Made by a program: the position numbers and the translations under genes
Shown: positions 23,522-34,314 of the stretch, piece by piece
Layout of the letters: the number at the start of each line of letters is the position of its first letter
Numbering within the stretch: position 1 is the stretch's first letter
Notes under the pieces: model-generated
Database searches by the model: none
The model's input: the letters and a program-made list of their open reading frames with translations, nothing else
Told to the model about the DNA's origin: nothing
Source of the DNA: Lobosporangium transversale
Taxonomy: Eukaryota > Mortierellomycota > Mortierellomycetes > Mortierellales > Mortierellaceae
Assembly: GCF_002105155.1 (NCBI RefSeq)
Contig: NW_019029064.1
Coordinates: 1-64,000 of the forward strand
DNA length: 64,000 bases
Reading direction: 5' to 3'

Positions 23522-26500
23522 TCATTTTCCATATAATCCAGTGGCCTTGTCAGCTCCAAGGGTCCGTTCTTCAATACGCATTAACTCTGTAACGAATCCT
23601 ATGTTGGGACACATGCATGGACGACGAGCCAAAACATGTTGGTATGCCTTATTCAGGGGCCAGTGCAGCTGTGTGATCAGGTAGGCAATAGTCGCCGTTA
23701 CTGATCGCGACTTGCCAGCCTTGCAATGTACATAAATAGGCGCGTCTGCTGAGGAAGCTATATTGGATAAAGCAAATACAAATAGAGTAATATTAATACA
23801 ATGAACGCATTGGTATAAATAATATAAATATAAAAAACAAAAAACAATATGCTTACCAATGATATCAACAGCTTGCATGAGTCCTGCACTAACATCCGCA
23901 TCAATATGGTCATAGACCCCAATCTTGTGATACTCCATCCCTTCTCGGTTAGCAACCAGTTGATCCTCGCATTCAGTAGCCATATTTAGTACACGCTTCA
24001 CACCCAATCGGTCCAATTCATCCACTTGCGACTGGTGAAGAATTTCGGGTCCAAGGTACAAAAAATTTGGTAAGATACATGAGATTTCTTGCTCTCCATT
24101 ATCCAAGTCTTCATCGTCCTGTTCTATACACCTTCCTCGAGGCATAGACAATGAACTTGACAAGCCTTCAGCCTGGGATTGCTCTTGATTGTCTTCACGG
24201 ATACCGGTCAAGTTGAGTGTTGCCAGTGAAGGAACCGAGCGTTTTGTGTTTAATGTCAGATTGAAGCCAGGAATCGACTGTGAAAAGTGGCCGGAACCAT
24301 TAATTGCGCTAGAGCCGGCTGACCAGTCAGCGCTATGTTCTGTAGAGGCAGAGTGTGACATCTCCATCGAATGGTTGCTAACCATGGACATGGTAGGTGA
24401 AGGAGCACAAGATGGGATAGTCGTTGGGACTGTGAGCCAGCCTCCCTTTGAACACTGTTGCTGCTGATGCTGATCATCAGTCAGAGTATTGTTGGCATTT
24501 GGGATAACTAAAGGCTGCAAGGCGCTTGCTGGGCGCTGCAATGACTTTGTATTGAGGGAAAACAAGCTCTCTCGGCGCGCTTGCGGTTTCTTCGGTGCAA
24601 ACGAAACAGACGTATCGATGGACAGTGAAGGCTTTGTAGCAGGTGCTGCCAAGCTCATCTCTACGTCTTGGCTATTCTCGTAGTTTAGGTTTGGACGGGA
24701 TGGGAACATGCTCGATTCCGGGCGTACCAGATACTTTTCACTTGCATCCCATGCTTGGAACGCATCAAACCCGCCCTCGAGGTACCAAAGACGTATTGGT
24801 ACTTCACCGAAACAGTTGTTTGCTCCACCACGCTCCAACACATTCAGTAATGTCCATGCAGCAGTCGCAGATCGACCGTATGCCTCGTCGCCCGCCTTCA
24901 TCTCCTGGTCCAACACAACAACATCGTGAGGCTCAGATGATGACAAATCGTCTGCACGCCAGCTTCCTTGAATTTGCTCATAAACGTCTTTGTCTGCAGG
25001 CATGGTGATAAAAGACTCTAGTGCAAACGATGAGATGGCGCCTCCACGTCTGTACCTTCTCATTAGCAAAGTAGGGAGATTAATGTTAATGGAATGTTGA
25101 ATAGAAACAGGATAAAAGTCTGGGTGAGGCCTAAGGTCCAAAATCAAGGGCCACCGTGAGCCAGCACAGGCAAAGCCTTGATTGGACTGCTCCACAAGCC
25201 GTGCCAGTTCTGCTGGTGAGATGCTGGAGGCTGGAAAAGGCACCGCATCCGATCTTGGAGGCGAGGAAATAACACCACTATCATTAAAGCAGTATGGTTG
25301 AGGCAATGCAGGGGATGCGGAAGTTGTGGGGGTAGCCATGATTGTCATCAGTCTGGGTGGCGACCCTTTCGCAATCTTTGTGATGCCAGCCTGTTCGGAT
25401 GAAGAGAGTAGAGGGGCAGGGGTATCAATAGTATGGTAGTCTGTGGTGGTGGTGCTGTCGCGTTTCTGGAGAAGGTTACTTTGCGTAAGGATCGATAATG
25501 AACCCGCATTAGATCCTTGTTGATGCAAAGGTGAAAGGGTAGACGGTGTGGCTGATGTCGCAAAGATTCCCTCCCATCCTGATTTAGATGCAGTGTTCTC
25601 TAGGATCGTGGTGGATGCGGACGTGAATGGTGAAACGGGCACGGAAACGTGTGGAGAGGATAGTGAAGAAGACTGCAATAAAGTTTCTGGGTTGAAATGC
25701 GACATTAATGGTGACAATGATGAAGGCAATAATATGGGTGAAGACAATGACAATGGTGACGATGGTGGCGATGGTGACGATGATGGTGACGATGATGGTG
25801 ACGACGATGGCGAGGATGATGGTGATGGTGATGATACTGGTGATGCTGTTGATGGCATAGAGACAGGGAAAGGAGGGGGAGTAGGAGAGGGTGTTCTCGA
25901 AAATGTCATCCTAGCAGTAGAAGCGATCATGGTATTCCTACCATAGTAATACTTTTGTAGAGAGAATCGCTTTGAGGGCGACTTTCCGGGTGATGTGTAG
26001 TGATTGTAATGATGGTTGTATGAAGATGGAGGGTAAGGTGAAATTACGTCCAGAGCAGAGGGAGCCATGGTCTTCTTGGCAAGCATCTCCTTGATATGAC
26101 CAGAACGAGGCCATGTACGAGCAGGTGCAGTCAAGCCAGGCACAGCAGAAAACATCCTCTTCCTATCAGTCTTGCCACAACGCGAGGAACGGAAACGAGA
26201 GTGATGCTTTTCGTCAGATGCATGGGCTGCATGCAAGGACAGACATGCATTTGGATCAGTGCAAGCAACAAACATAATAAGCAAAGTATTGCATGCAAAG
26301 TAAAGGCAAGGTTCAAGCGGAATATGAATTAACAGGTTTTTTTTTTTTTTTTAGGCGGGAAAATTAATTTGTCAAAATAGAAAAAGAGAGAAGCAGAAGA
26401 TTAGTTTGTCATTCATACTCAAATATATACTCAGATTATCCGAGTAGATGTATACAAGGAAAGAAAGAAAAAAGAAGGATATATAAAAAAAAAAAAAAAA

Positions 26501-27086
26501 GATTCCATGCATCCAAGTGAATCATAATAGATTCTGATGAATATTCATTCCATATAATCAATGGCAGGAGAGGAATAGGTGGCGAAGAGAGGTGTCAAAT
26601 CAATTGGCATTTTTGCATTCTCAATCTGATGTCTATTGTTAGACACTCTCCAAAATCAGATACTGAGCCACTGCCCACTGGCTTTCGTTGGAGATGGATG
26701 TGCTCATTGTCTTGATTTTTTTTTTTTTTTTTTTTTTTTATTTTTTTTTTTCAGCTCTGAGCATTATGTATTAATGTGGTCAAGCGTTTTGTATTTTTAA
26801 ATAAAGCCCCACACAAAGGGTGATTGTTTGAAATGTTTGACTTACGTTGTCGAGTGTGGCAGCAGTGGTTATGAGGCTGGACTGTTGCTACAAAGAAAGG
26901 CGCAGGGTATTCTTTGCAGCTGTTGACGTTATTCCCTTTTTCATTACTAATGGTGTTACTGCTAGCACAGGTGCATACTGTGGGGTGAGCGCTGCATGGC
27001 GTGTCTGGGGATGTGGGTGGGTCATCAACAGGACTCTGTTGTGAAGATGCCCAACAGCAGAGAGCATTATGTAGTGAGGATGCCAT
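23522..27086 (-). CDS. MAP-kinase-phosphatase-like protein: rhodanese plus dual-specificity phosphatase, 948 aa
   Basis: Exons (minus): 27086-26846, 26226-23857, 23757-23522; phases 1 and 1 match, 949 codons. The first exon (MASSLHNALCC..., ending CHTRQ, donor GTAAGT) was found 620 bp upstream of the main frame and joins it exactly (…TRQ|PHASDEKHH). The catalytic domain lies at the C-terminus: ILPNFLYLGPEILHQSQVDE, general-acid region VYDHIDAD, and P-loop VHCKAGKSRSVTA with the nucleophilic Cys; an intron splits it just before this loop. A rhodanese/CDC25-like domain (LILDLRPHPDFYPVSIQHS) in the middle lacks an obvious active Cys and probably docks a MAP kinase. The N-terminal third is Ser/Pro-rich, encoded by an imprecise GATGGTGAC-type repeat (about 25740-25850 on +). 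Likely role: negative regulator of MAP-kinase signalling. Confidence 0.88.
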
Positions 27087-28060
27087 GTTAATCATCTGTG
27101 CGTATTATATTATACTAATATTAGGGAATTATCTGCCGGTGCTTCGTATTTCGTTGCTTTTGAGTGATGGTATTTTGTTCTGACTAGGGATATGAAGAGA
27201 TGAATTAAAGATGTATGAAGTCGTAACAAAAAAAAAAAAAAAAGGATAAAGAGAAAGATGCAGAGATTAAGAATGAAAGAATGTATGTCTGAGTCGTAAG
27301 AGAGGAGTGAGAATGTCGTTTCTATAGTCAGAACAGAATAAAAAAGAACTAATACAGATTAAAAAAAGAAAAAAGAATAAAAAAAAAAAAAAAAAAGAAA
27401 GAAAGGGGGAAGCCCTGGTATAAGGGAGGAGAAAAGGAAGGGAGGACCGTAAAGAAAAGAAGAAAAGAAAAGAAAAAGAGAAGAGAGAATGAGAATATGA
27501 GAATGAGAATGAGAATGAGAATTGAATGAAAGGCAAATGTGAATGTGAACGTGAATGTGGCACTGATTGAATCGATGGAGGGGTGCTCACTTTCAAAGTT
27601 AAAAAAGTTCAAGCGTGAAGCCTTGAAGAGACAAGCAGGCAAGTAAAGCAAAAAGAGCAAATGTTGAGAAATGAGAAATGAGAGCAAAAAAAAAAAAAAC
27701 AAAACAAAAAAACCAAAAAAACCAAGCAAATAAATAATATACACATGCAGCGATATATATACTGGTTTGTACATAATTTAAGTATGCATTGCATCGCAAG
27801 CCAAGGCGGTGTAGGATAAACTATCACAAAAAGGGATTTATTTAAAGTTTTTGTTGTGTACGCCGCAGATGATTTATTTTTATCCAAACTAAATCACCAA
27901 ATACCAAGAATCTATTTTGATTTAAATATACACTTTGGTTGGTGGCTGTTCAACCAACAGCCCCTCCAACCGAACCCTTGTTGTTTGTACTTCTCTTTTT
28001 GCCCATCCACGTATCACACACATCACAGAAAGACCGGAAAAGTAAAATAAAATTCAATAA
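27087..28060 (-). promoter_or_regulatory. Upstream region of the phosphatase gene, long purine/pyrimidine-biased tract
   Basis: From about 27227 to 27720 the + strand is strongly purine-rich (AAGAAAAG and GAGAAT repeats at about 27486-27523), so the transcribed strand of the minus gene has a long pyrimidine-rich leader or promoter. Apparent open frames of 109 and 141 codons here encode only Phe/Leu/Ser runs and are rejected. Confidence 0.45.
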
Positions 28061-28756
28061 AAACGTTATGACTGCCAAGAAACTGCTGGCATTGCATAAG
28101 ACGCACTGACCGTGGAGGATGGTGAATCTATTTTTTTTTTTTTTTCCCTTTTCTAAGAAAGCCTGTAGTTAGTGTTCATGCAAAATAAAAAATTACATCC
28201 TTGGTTTTTTCATATGCAGCTCATTGTCATGGCTGGAATGATAATGGCGAATCATAATGATGCAGCAAATATTTTAAAATGACACTTTATTGTCGTCAAC
28301 ATAAATTTCTGCATGAACCTTCCTGATCGTGGAGACAATGAGCACCAAGAACCATAGTTGGGAACAAATCGTCTTCTCTACAAATCAAAGGCAACCGCTT
28401 CAACCGCGTCTCAAACGTAGAAAGTGTACATATATATATATATATACATTGTCAAAATAAAATAAAAAAATAAAAATCGAACCACGGCGCAAAGCAGTGA
28501 CCCACACAGCAATAAGGTTTGAAGTATATGTATGGGCACCACACCATGGTTCCATTAAATGAAATGAGCCCGCTGCTGACTTTTTTCTCGATTTCTCATT
28601 GGAAATTAAGTTAGATACCCAGGCCGTCGGATAAGACAATAAAAAGTGTGTGAATGTGTCTTTGCTCAACAATGCTGCACCATCCATGTATAATATCTAT
28701 ATACTTTCATCGTTCTACTGAACCAATTGAGCTATGGTACAACTCTCTTTCACCAA

Positions 28757-28792
<36 letters not shown>

Positions 28793-30780
28793 GTAAGACT
28801 GGTGTTGTTATACGCGTGTCAGCTTAAAATTAGTAAAAAAAAAAAGTTTGAGACCATGTTTGCAAACATCACCACCTTTGCATGTCGTCAACCTCTAGTC
28901 TACTCGTTGCAACCTCCACAATCATGATGAGGCAAAGGACAATCTGACCTCCTTTATTGACTAGATCAGAATAGATTGTGCTGCACAATGAAATTATCCC
29001 TGGTAAGCATATTCAATGGCGTGTCTCAATCATATTTTTTCAGCGACCTTTTATCGCAATGCCAGGATATAGAAGACAACATTGGCATATTTAAATTCAT
29101 CCCTACAAAGAGAATCAAAGAATATAGCCAAGTATAATTGGATGATTGGTTCATGCGAACTATAGTTGTATGGAAATGAGACTCCGTTTTTGTACATGTA
29201 GAGCCTGGTATGCGAGCTGGTCGGATTAAGCTCTTCTGATGACAGCGATACAGGTTAAAGCGATTGTAAATGAATCATCCGAACATAAGCTCTCCTTAAC
29301 TTGAATTGATTTTGGTCCCTAGTGCAAACCCTATGATATGATTGGAATCGTGAATTGTAGAGTAAGATACCATGATGAACCCACAGATAACAACCATCAC
29401 CCTTCTCATAGAAACTCAATGAGTCTGATCAATCGATGGACCATTATGTCATGATACAATAGTCAAAAATCATATATCTGACTATCTGACACGCGCTCGA
29501 CAATAGCTCGCCTGGTTCTGTGGAGACAAAAGCAGACATCAGTCCAGCAATCAAATGGTGTAAAAACGGCTTGTTAAGCTGTGGCGGATACTCACTATGA
29601 GTGGCGTCCACTTCATGGCCCTAGATCCCTTGCAAATTAGCCACCATTTTTCATATTTTATGAGTCTTTTAGCAATCGTTTAAAAAAAATAAAAATAAAA
29701 AAAAGACTGAGAACTTAATGCATACATCCAACTTTATGCAATTCTGTTTATTCACATGATTAACTTCCAGCGAATTCGCCCACCAGTAAGTGTTATCAAG
29801 TCTATGCTTTTATAGACTTAAAAAAAATCAAAATGATGGCGCAACAGAACCTTAAATTGTCGAAATTCAGGCGTAGCACAAAGCTGGATACTCTGACATA
29901 GTGGCTAAGTACCAAAGCGAGACTTGCAACTTGGAGGGCCATGCCTATAATAATGCTCGATAGCGGTTCCTAAGTACTGGCCAGCAGCAGCCTCTTGGCG
30001 GTAAATCATGGAAGCTTAACTTTTTTCTTTTTTTTTTTTTTTTTTTTTTTTAAAAAAGAACCATTAGAGTAATGGGATCTATTTCTACACTCTATTAACA
30101 AAAAATCCTCAGAAACTATAGAGAATAAATACCTTACTGCACAAACGGCTGGGTCGCTGTATCCAAAATCATGGAAGCTTTACCAGAAGGCTAGGTTAAG
30201 GAACCTTGTTATATTTTTATAGCGACATGTCTCTAGCCAAACAATTATCTAGTCCAAAGTATGCCCGATGCCCCATCTACCAAAGTAAACCACTTTTAGT
30301 CTAGTAACGTTCACAACCTTCTCACGGTTTAACCGCCGCTTACCGCATAGGATTTATTATCAGTGTATGGTACACGCTCTTATGACCACGAAAAAGGTAT
30401 GATTAGATTTTTTTTATAACAAGTTGTCTCTCTAAACGAACAGCGCTATAAAACTGAAGAACTATCTAGCCCAGAGTGTACTTGGTGCCCCATCCTCCGA
30501 AGAAGGTCACTTTACAGTCGCCATAAGTCTAGTTACGTTCCTTCGGTAAGCCCTTCGGGTGCCGCGCGGCTATTGCCACAGCTCATCACTGTGTTTAGCC
30601 TCGAAAACATACTGTTACAGGAAAGGAATCGTTCCCTAAATGTTACTGTAGATCTCACCAAGGGCTCTACAAGCCCATACATGGCTGTTATCTTCGCCTT
30701 CAGCCTCACAGACACAGCAAACTCGATCTGGATAAAGAAGAGGTTGTCTAGCTTGCATGGCATTTAGGATAGGCAGCATA
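28061..30780. other. Gene-poor AT-rich region with a diverged duplication
   Basis: No protein gene is convincing. There are T-tracts (about 28132-28145, 28759-28791, 30030-30050), a TA microsatellite near 28431-28446, and two copies of a diverged segment: about 30241-30312 and 30460-30540 share AxCTATCTAG-C-AAGT and GCCCCATC and end in AGTCTAGT-ACGTTC. This looks like old repetitive DNA. Confidence 0.4.
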
Positions 30781-30789
30781 CCATGCAGC

Positions 30790-30837
30790 TTTTTTTTTTT
30801 TTTTTCTTTTTTGATAACGAGGATTCACGAGGTCATG
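30790..30837 (-). mobile_element. Retroposon 3'-end-like fragment (A-tail plus GATAAC motif)
   Basis: Read on the minus strand, a short segment ending CCTCGTTATC runs into an A-tract. It resembles the copies at 30991-31039 and 32287-32330. No target duplication was found around this one. Confidence 0.45.
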
Positions 30838-30990
30838 TAGAATTTTTTAAGGTGTTAACTCTACAAATGGGCTGCCCCATTACTGGGATCGCAAATAAAG
30901 CAGTATCCAATAATTGACCGAAGCCGCAACGCTGTACTGGCACAGTACAACATCCTGTTCATAAATCACGTCAGCATTGAGTAGATTCCT

Positions 30991-31039
30991 TTTTTTTTTT
31001 TTTTTTTTTTTTTTGATAACAAGGACCCTCAGGGTCATG
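30991..31039 (-). mobile_element. Minimal retroposed copy: 25-nt 3' end plus A24 tail, flanked by 14-bp duplication
   Basis: On the minus strand the insert is a 25-nt end, including a small hairpin ACCCTGAGGGT and then CCTTGTTATC, followed by about 24 A. It is bracketed by the exact 14-bp direct repeat TTGAGTAGATTCCT at 30977-30990 and 31040-31053. A poly(A) tail plus variable-length target duplication is the signature of LINE-driven target-primed reverse transcription. The copy is extremely 5'-truncated. Confidence 0.75.
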
Positions 31040-31661
31040 TTGAGTAGATTCCTTGTTCTCCTGGGGACCCTTTTTTCGTGTTAACAAGAACCCACACAGG
31101 TGAGGAATTTTATTTCATAATCTCGCTCTAAAGTAATGATATCGCCCTCAACTATGAAACAAGCGAAACTCTCAAAGTTCGCACGGGATGGCTGTGAAGA
31201 GCCAATTCGTATCCATGTTTTTCTCTACCAATGTACACCGTGATCGGTACTCGAAGTCCATCCTTCCGATGTGGCCTGTTGCGCCCGTGAAAAGCCGCGG
31301 AGGCTGGCGTGCCGACTCTAGCTAAGGACGACTTTTAATTTTTTTTCTATTCGATCAAATCCACTGGCATGTGGACCCAAATCTTGCGGAATTGGTCTGA
31401 AATTTCTACTTTGGACTCCGTCAAACTTTGTGATCATCGCTGTCCTAGTCAAGTGGGTGGATGGGGGGATGTGCTGCCAGATGTACCGCTGGTTCGGCTG
31501 GGGGGTGGAATATATAACTAAGACGTGTGGCCAGCCAGGCGACTTAGGGTAGTGCACCCACGATCTTAGCCTTAGCGGAGAACACTAGGCTGTCTCGGAG
31601 AGAAAGTATAAAAACTCAAGCAAATCCCTGACCTGGCACATGTTTGCTTCACTTTATGTGC

Positions 31662-31740
31662 CTTAACCAGGACTCGAACCCGGCCCCTGGGCTAGACAGG
31701 AGGGTGCCCTGACGAGTATACTACTCAGCCATTGGGCTAT
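31662..31740 (-). other. tRNA-like Pol III unit (tRNA pseudogene or SINE head)
   Basis: On the minus strand there is an A box TGGCTGAGTAG (31731-31721) and a perfect B box GGTTCGAGTCC (31680-31670) at tRNA-like spacing, with a well-paired T-arm (CCGGG/CCTGG). The acceptor halves (AGCCCAA and TTAAGGC) do not pair and U33 is missing from the would-be anticodon loop, so it is not a functional tRNA. A tRNA-derived SINE head or a decayed tRNA gene are the two readings. Confidence 0.6.
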
Positions 31741-31865
31741 TTTACCTTTATCTTGGTACAACACTTCAGTGTGTTCTATGTATTTGCGTCTCGCTGCGGT
31801 TTTTAAGGGCATCTCAGTATAAACCCCCAGTTCTTAAGATAGTGATTTTTCAGCTCCTTTAAGGA

Positions 31866-31939
31866 GCTCTTGTGGCGCAATTGGTTAGCGCGTCTGACTG
31901 TTAATCAGGAGGTTGGTGGTTCAAGCCCACCCAGGAGCG
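31866..31939 (+). tRNA. tRNA-Asn (GTT)
   Basis: A complete 74-nt cloverleaf without intron: acceptor GCTCTTG pairs with CAGGAGC (one G-T), D-stem GCGC/GCGC, anticodon arm TCTGA-CTGTTAA-TCAGG with anticodon GTT, T-arm GGTGG-TTCAAGC-CCACC, discriminator G. A-box and B-box promoters are intact and a T-run follows within 10 nt as Pol III terminator. It decodes Asn AAC/AAU in cytoplasmic translation. Confidence 0.96.
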
Positions 31940-32162
31940 GAAAATTTTGTTGTTTTTGTGCCATTAAATGTAGTTCATTAAGTAGGCTCTTCGCTTGGAT
32001 AGAGCTTCAGCTCTGAACCTTTCGATATTTTAGCAACATGCTTGGTTCTTAGACAAAAAAATAGGCAGCAGTCGCCGAAGGAAAGTCTCAAAATGCAAAA
32101 TACAAAGATTAAATTCCTCCTAATCCTGATGTTAATCATGGTATTTGGAAGCTTAGTTAAAT

Positions 32163-32766
32163 GGATTAATCTATTTGGCAGCCCATACCAAATATAGTAA
32201 TTTTTGCCTCTATTTGGCAGCCTACTTCTGGGGGCTGCCACTTAACTTCGCACTCTTGGGTGGCAGCTGGGCTGCCAAATACAGACTTTTTTTTTTTTTT
32301 TTTTTTTTTTGATAACAGGGTCATAACATCAGTGGTAAAACAAGCAGCGTTCTGTGGATACATTACCTTGCACAGCTAATGCCGCCGGAGGTACTAAGGG
32401 CAGCGGCGATGACATCTTCACAAAACAGCCTTCAATGTACACGGTTAGGGAATGATTTATTGAAGACGTCTAGGTAGCAGGTGAGACGCGTTTGCTCCGA
32501 GCGAAAACCTCTCATAGGCATTGATCTCCAAATGGCACCTCCAAAACTGTATGAGCGACCTACTTGAAGACAATGTCACTACACATAACTATGACGTAGA
32601 AGACGGGAGCTTTATTAATTTGAAGTATGAGCGTTATAAACATATACGGTTCCTAGGAATGAAAAAAAAAAAAAAAAAAAATAGTTAGAGGCCAAATAAC
32701 GCTGGATAGGCTGCCAAGTAAATAATGAATGTTATTTGGCAACTGGGCTGCCAAATAGATTAATCC
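32163..32766. mobile_element. 604-bp MULE-like MITE with 9-bp target duplication
   Basis: Perfect 23-bp terminal inverted repeats start GGATTAATCTATTTGGCAGC at 32163 and are mirrored at 32744-32766. The 9-bp sequence TAGTTAAAT occurs directly outside both ends (32154-32162 and 32767-32775). A 9-bp duplication is characteristic of Mutator-like elements. No transposase frame fits inside, so it is non-autonomous. The ATTTGGCAGCC motif recurs inside the left part in both orientations (about 32209-32285). A retroposon tail seems nested at 32287-32330 and an A-tract lies at about 32662-32681. Confidence 0.88.
32287..32330 (-). mobile_element. Retroposon 3'-end-like fragment nested in the MITE
   Basis: A T-run of about 24 is followed by GATAACAGGGTCAT; on the minus strand this is a tail TGACCCTGTTATC plus poly(A), like the copy at 30991-31039. 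Its far boundary is unclear. Confidence 0.45.
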
Positions 32767-32775
32767 TAGTTAAAT

Positions 32776-34314
32776 GGGATTCACTATGGGTTGTTCTACC
32801 ACGAAATCCACGTTCTCCAACTTTGACAATGTGAAACTCTCCATGCTCACCGAATAATCCAACGATGGACAGAAATCATGCTGAGTTGAACAATTTGGTC
32901 TAAAACTTTTTTTTTTTTTTTTTTTGGATATGCAGCAATTTAATGTACTTATTAAGTTAAACGAGCCTACTATGCTATGAAAAGCACATGTTACATATTC
33001 TACAATACGCGCACTCGTTGATAATAGATATTCATGTCTTTATTCCGCATAGGACGGTGTTAATCAATTCTCTTACTGACAAAAAATGGATATCCTCACG
33101 TACTCAACTTTTGGTTACCTATTTCTTACTAAAATAAGATAGTAAAGTTTCATGGGGATACGGTGTGTTGCTTCAAATATGGCTATAAGCACAGGCAATA
33201 TACAGGGGTTGCAATCATAACTTACGGCGGTAATGAATATAGATAATGTAACACTGTACCTTATATCTGGATTAAAGTCGCTCACACTTTTCAGAACAAA
33301 GCGTTGTCTTTTGCATACCGTCAATAGTTGCGTTGAGAAGTACAGCAGACTAACAATTATAATGCAAGCTAGTCAGTCTTTACCCTCCTTCACTACCTTT
33401 CATCTTTCGATTCCTTTCATTTTGAGCAGGAAAGTATATTATATATATATACATATATGATCTGCAATTTAAACCAGCTGTAATATTATGACCTCGAACG
33501 GCTAAAAAAAACACACATACAAACCTGCATAGCTACAGCGGTTTCTAAATAAAAGTTATTGATTAGTGGATGGAAGGTGTCTGGAAGAAAAGACAGAGGG
33601 GATGTCGCATTCCCCCTTACGTGTATTTATGGCAGGATTTGGAGGAGCGTATTAACATCATCAGGGCGTTTCTATGCCATGGTTGTTTCAAAATGTGCGT
33701 TTGTGCTAAATATGTTAGACACGAAGCATGTATCATTTGTAGAAGATGTGGCGGCGGTGCTTGTTGTTTTTTAGTGTGTAATGTAGTTTATTGCCATAGT
33801 TTTAGACCATAATTTATTTTCTGTAGCATTTAGAATTGAGAGCCATCTTCTAACATTCATACACTTTTGACGCGCACAAAGTGAACAACATGCTCTGAAT
33901 GATGGGTATGGAAGATTAGACTTCTATTACATGGGAAATATCCGTCGCATACAACTTTTATAAAGAGCCATGTAGATATCCTGCACAAAATGCAATTGAT
34001 TAAAAAAGCTTTAATCAACTAGACTTCGCTCCAAAGAAAGCTGGGCTCAACAGCCTTAAACCCTTTCGGTCTGCTAATGTCTATTCATAAATATGCTCTT
34101 CACGAGGAAAAAAAATAGAAAATAGCAAATATCCTCCAATCTTTAACCAATCTACTCATTCTTCCTTCTCTTGCTTCTCTACTTCTTTCCTTCATCCTAT
34201 TCCTTTTAATTAATATCAAAAAATAAAAATAAGAAGGATCGTTCCAATTCTATAAAGGGGGACCCATTAGTAGCTTTACTTACATTCATACCCATTAATC
34301 CTAATTTGCTTACA
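32776..34314. other. Gene-poor spacer before the DUF4203 gene
   Basis: No supported gene. Overlapping open frames at 33559-33812 include a cysteine-rich 80-codon frame (see findings). A T-tract lies at about 32908-32925. Confidence 0.4.

Noticed and set aside
25548-25946. 132-codon Asp/Gly-rich frame on +
   Set aside because: Antisense shadow of the Ser/Pro-rich segment of the phosphatase gene.
27267-27774. Open frames of 109 and 141 codons on the minus strand
   Set aside because: They encode Phe/Leu/Ser runs caused by a purine-rich tract; no sign of coding.
28431-28446. TA microsatellite considered as telomere- or centromere-associated
   Set aside because: Too short and isolated; no telomeric repeats in the window.
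30573-30767. 64-codon frame in the repeat-rich region
   Set aside because: No start context, domain or splice partner; surrounding sequence is old repeat DNA.
31318-31557. 79-codon minus-strand frame as a gag-like remnant
   Set aside because: No recognisable motif; no LTR or reverse transcriptase nearby.
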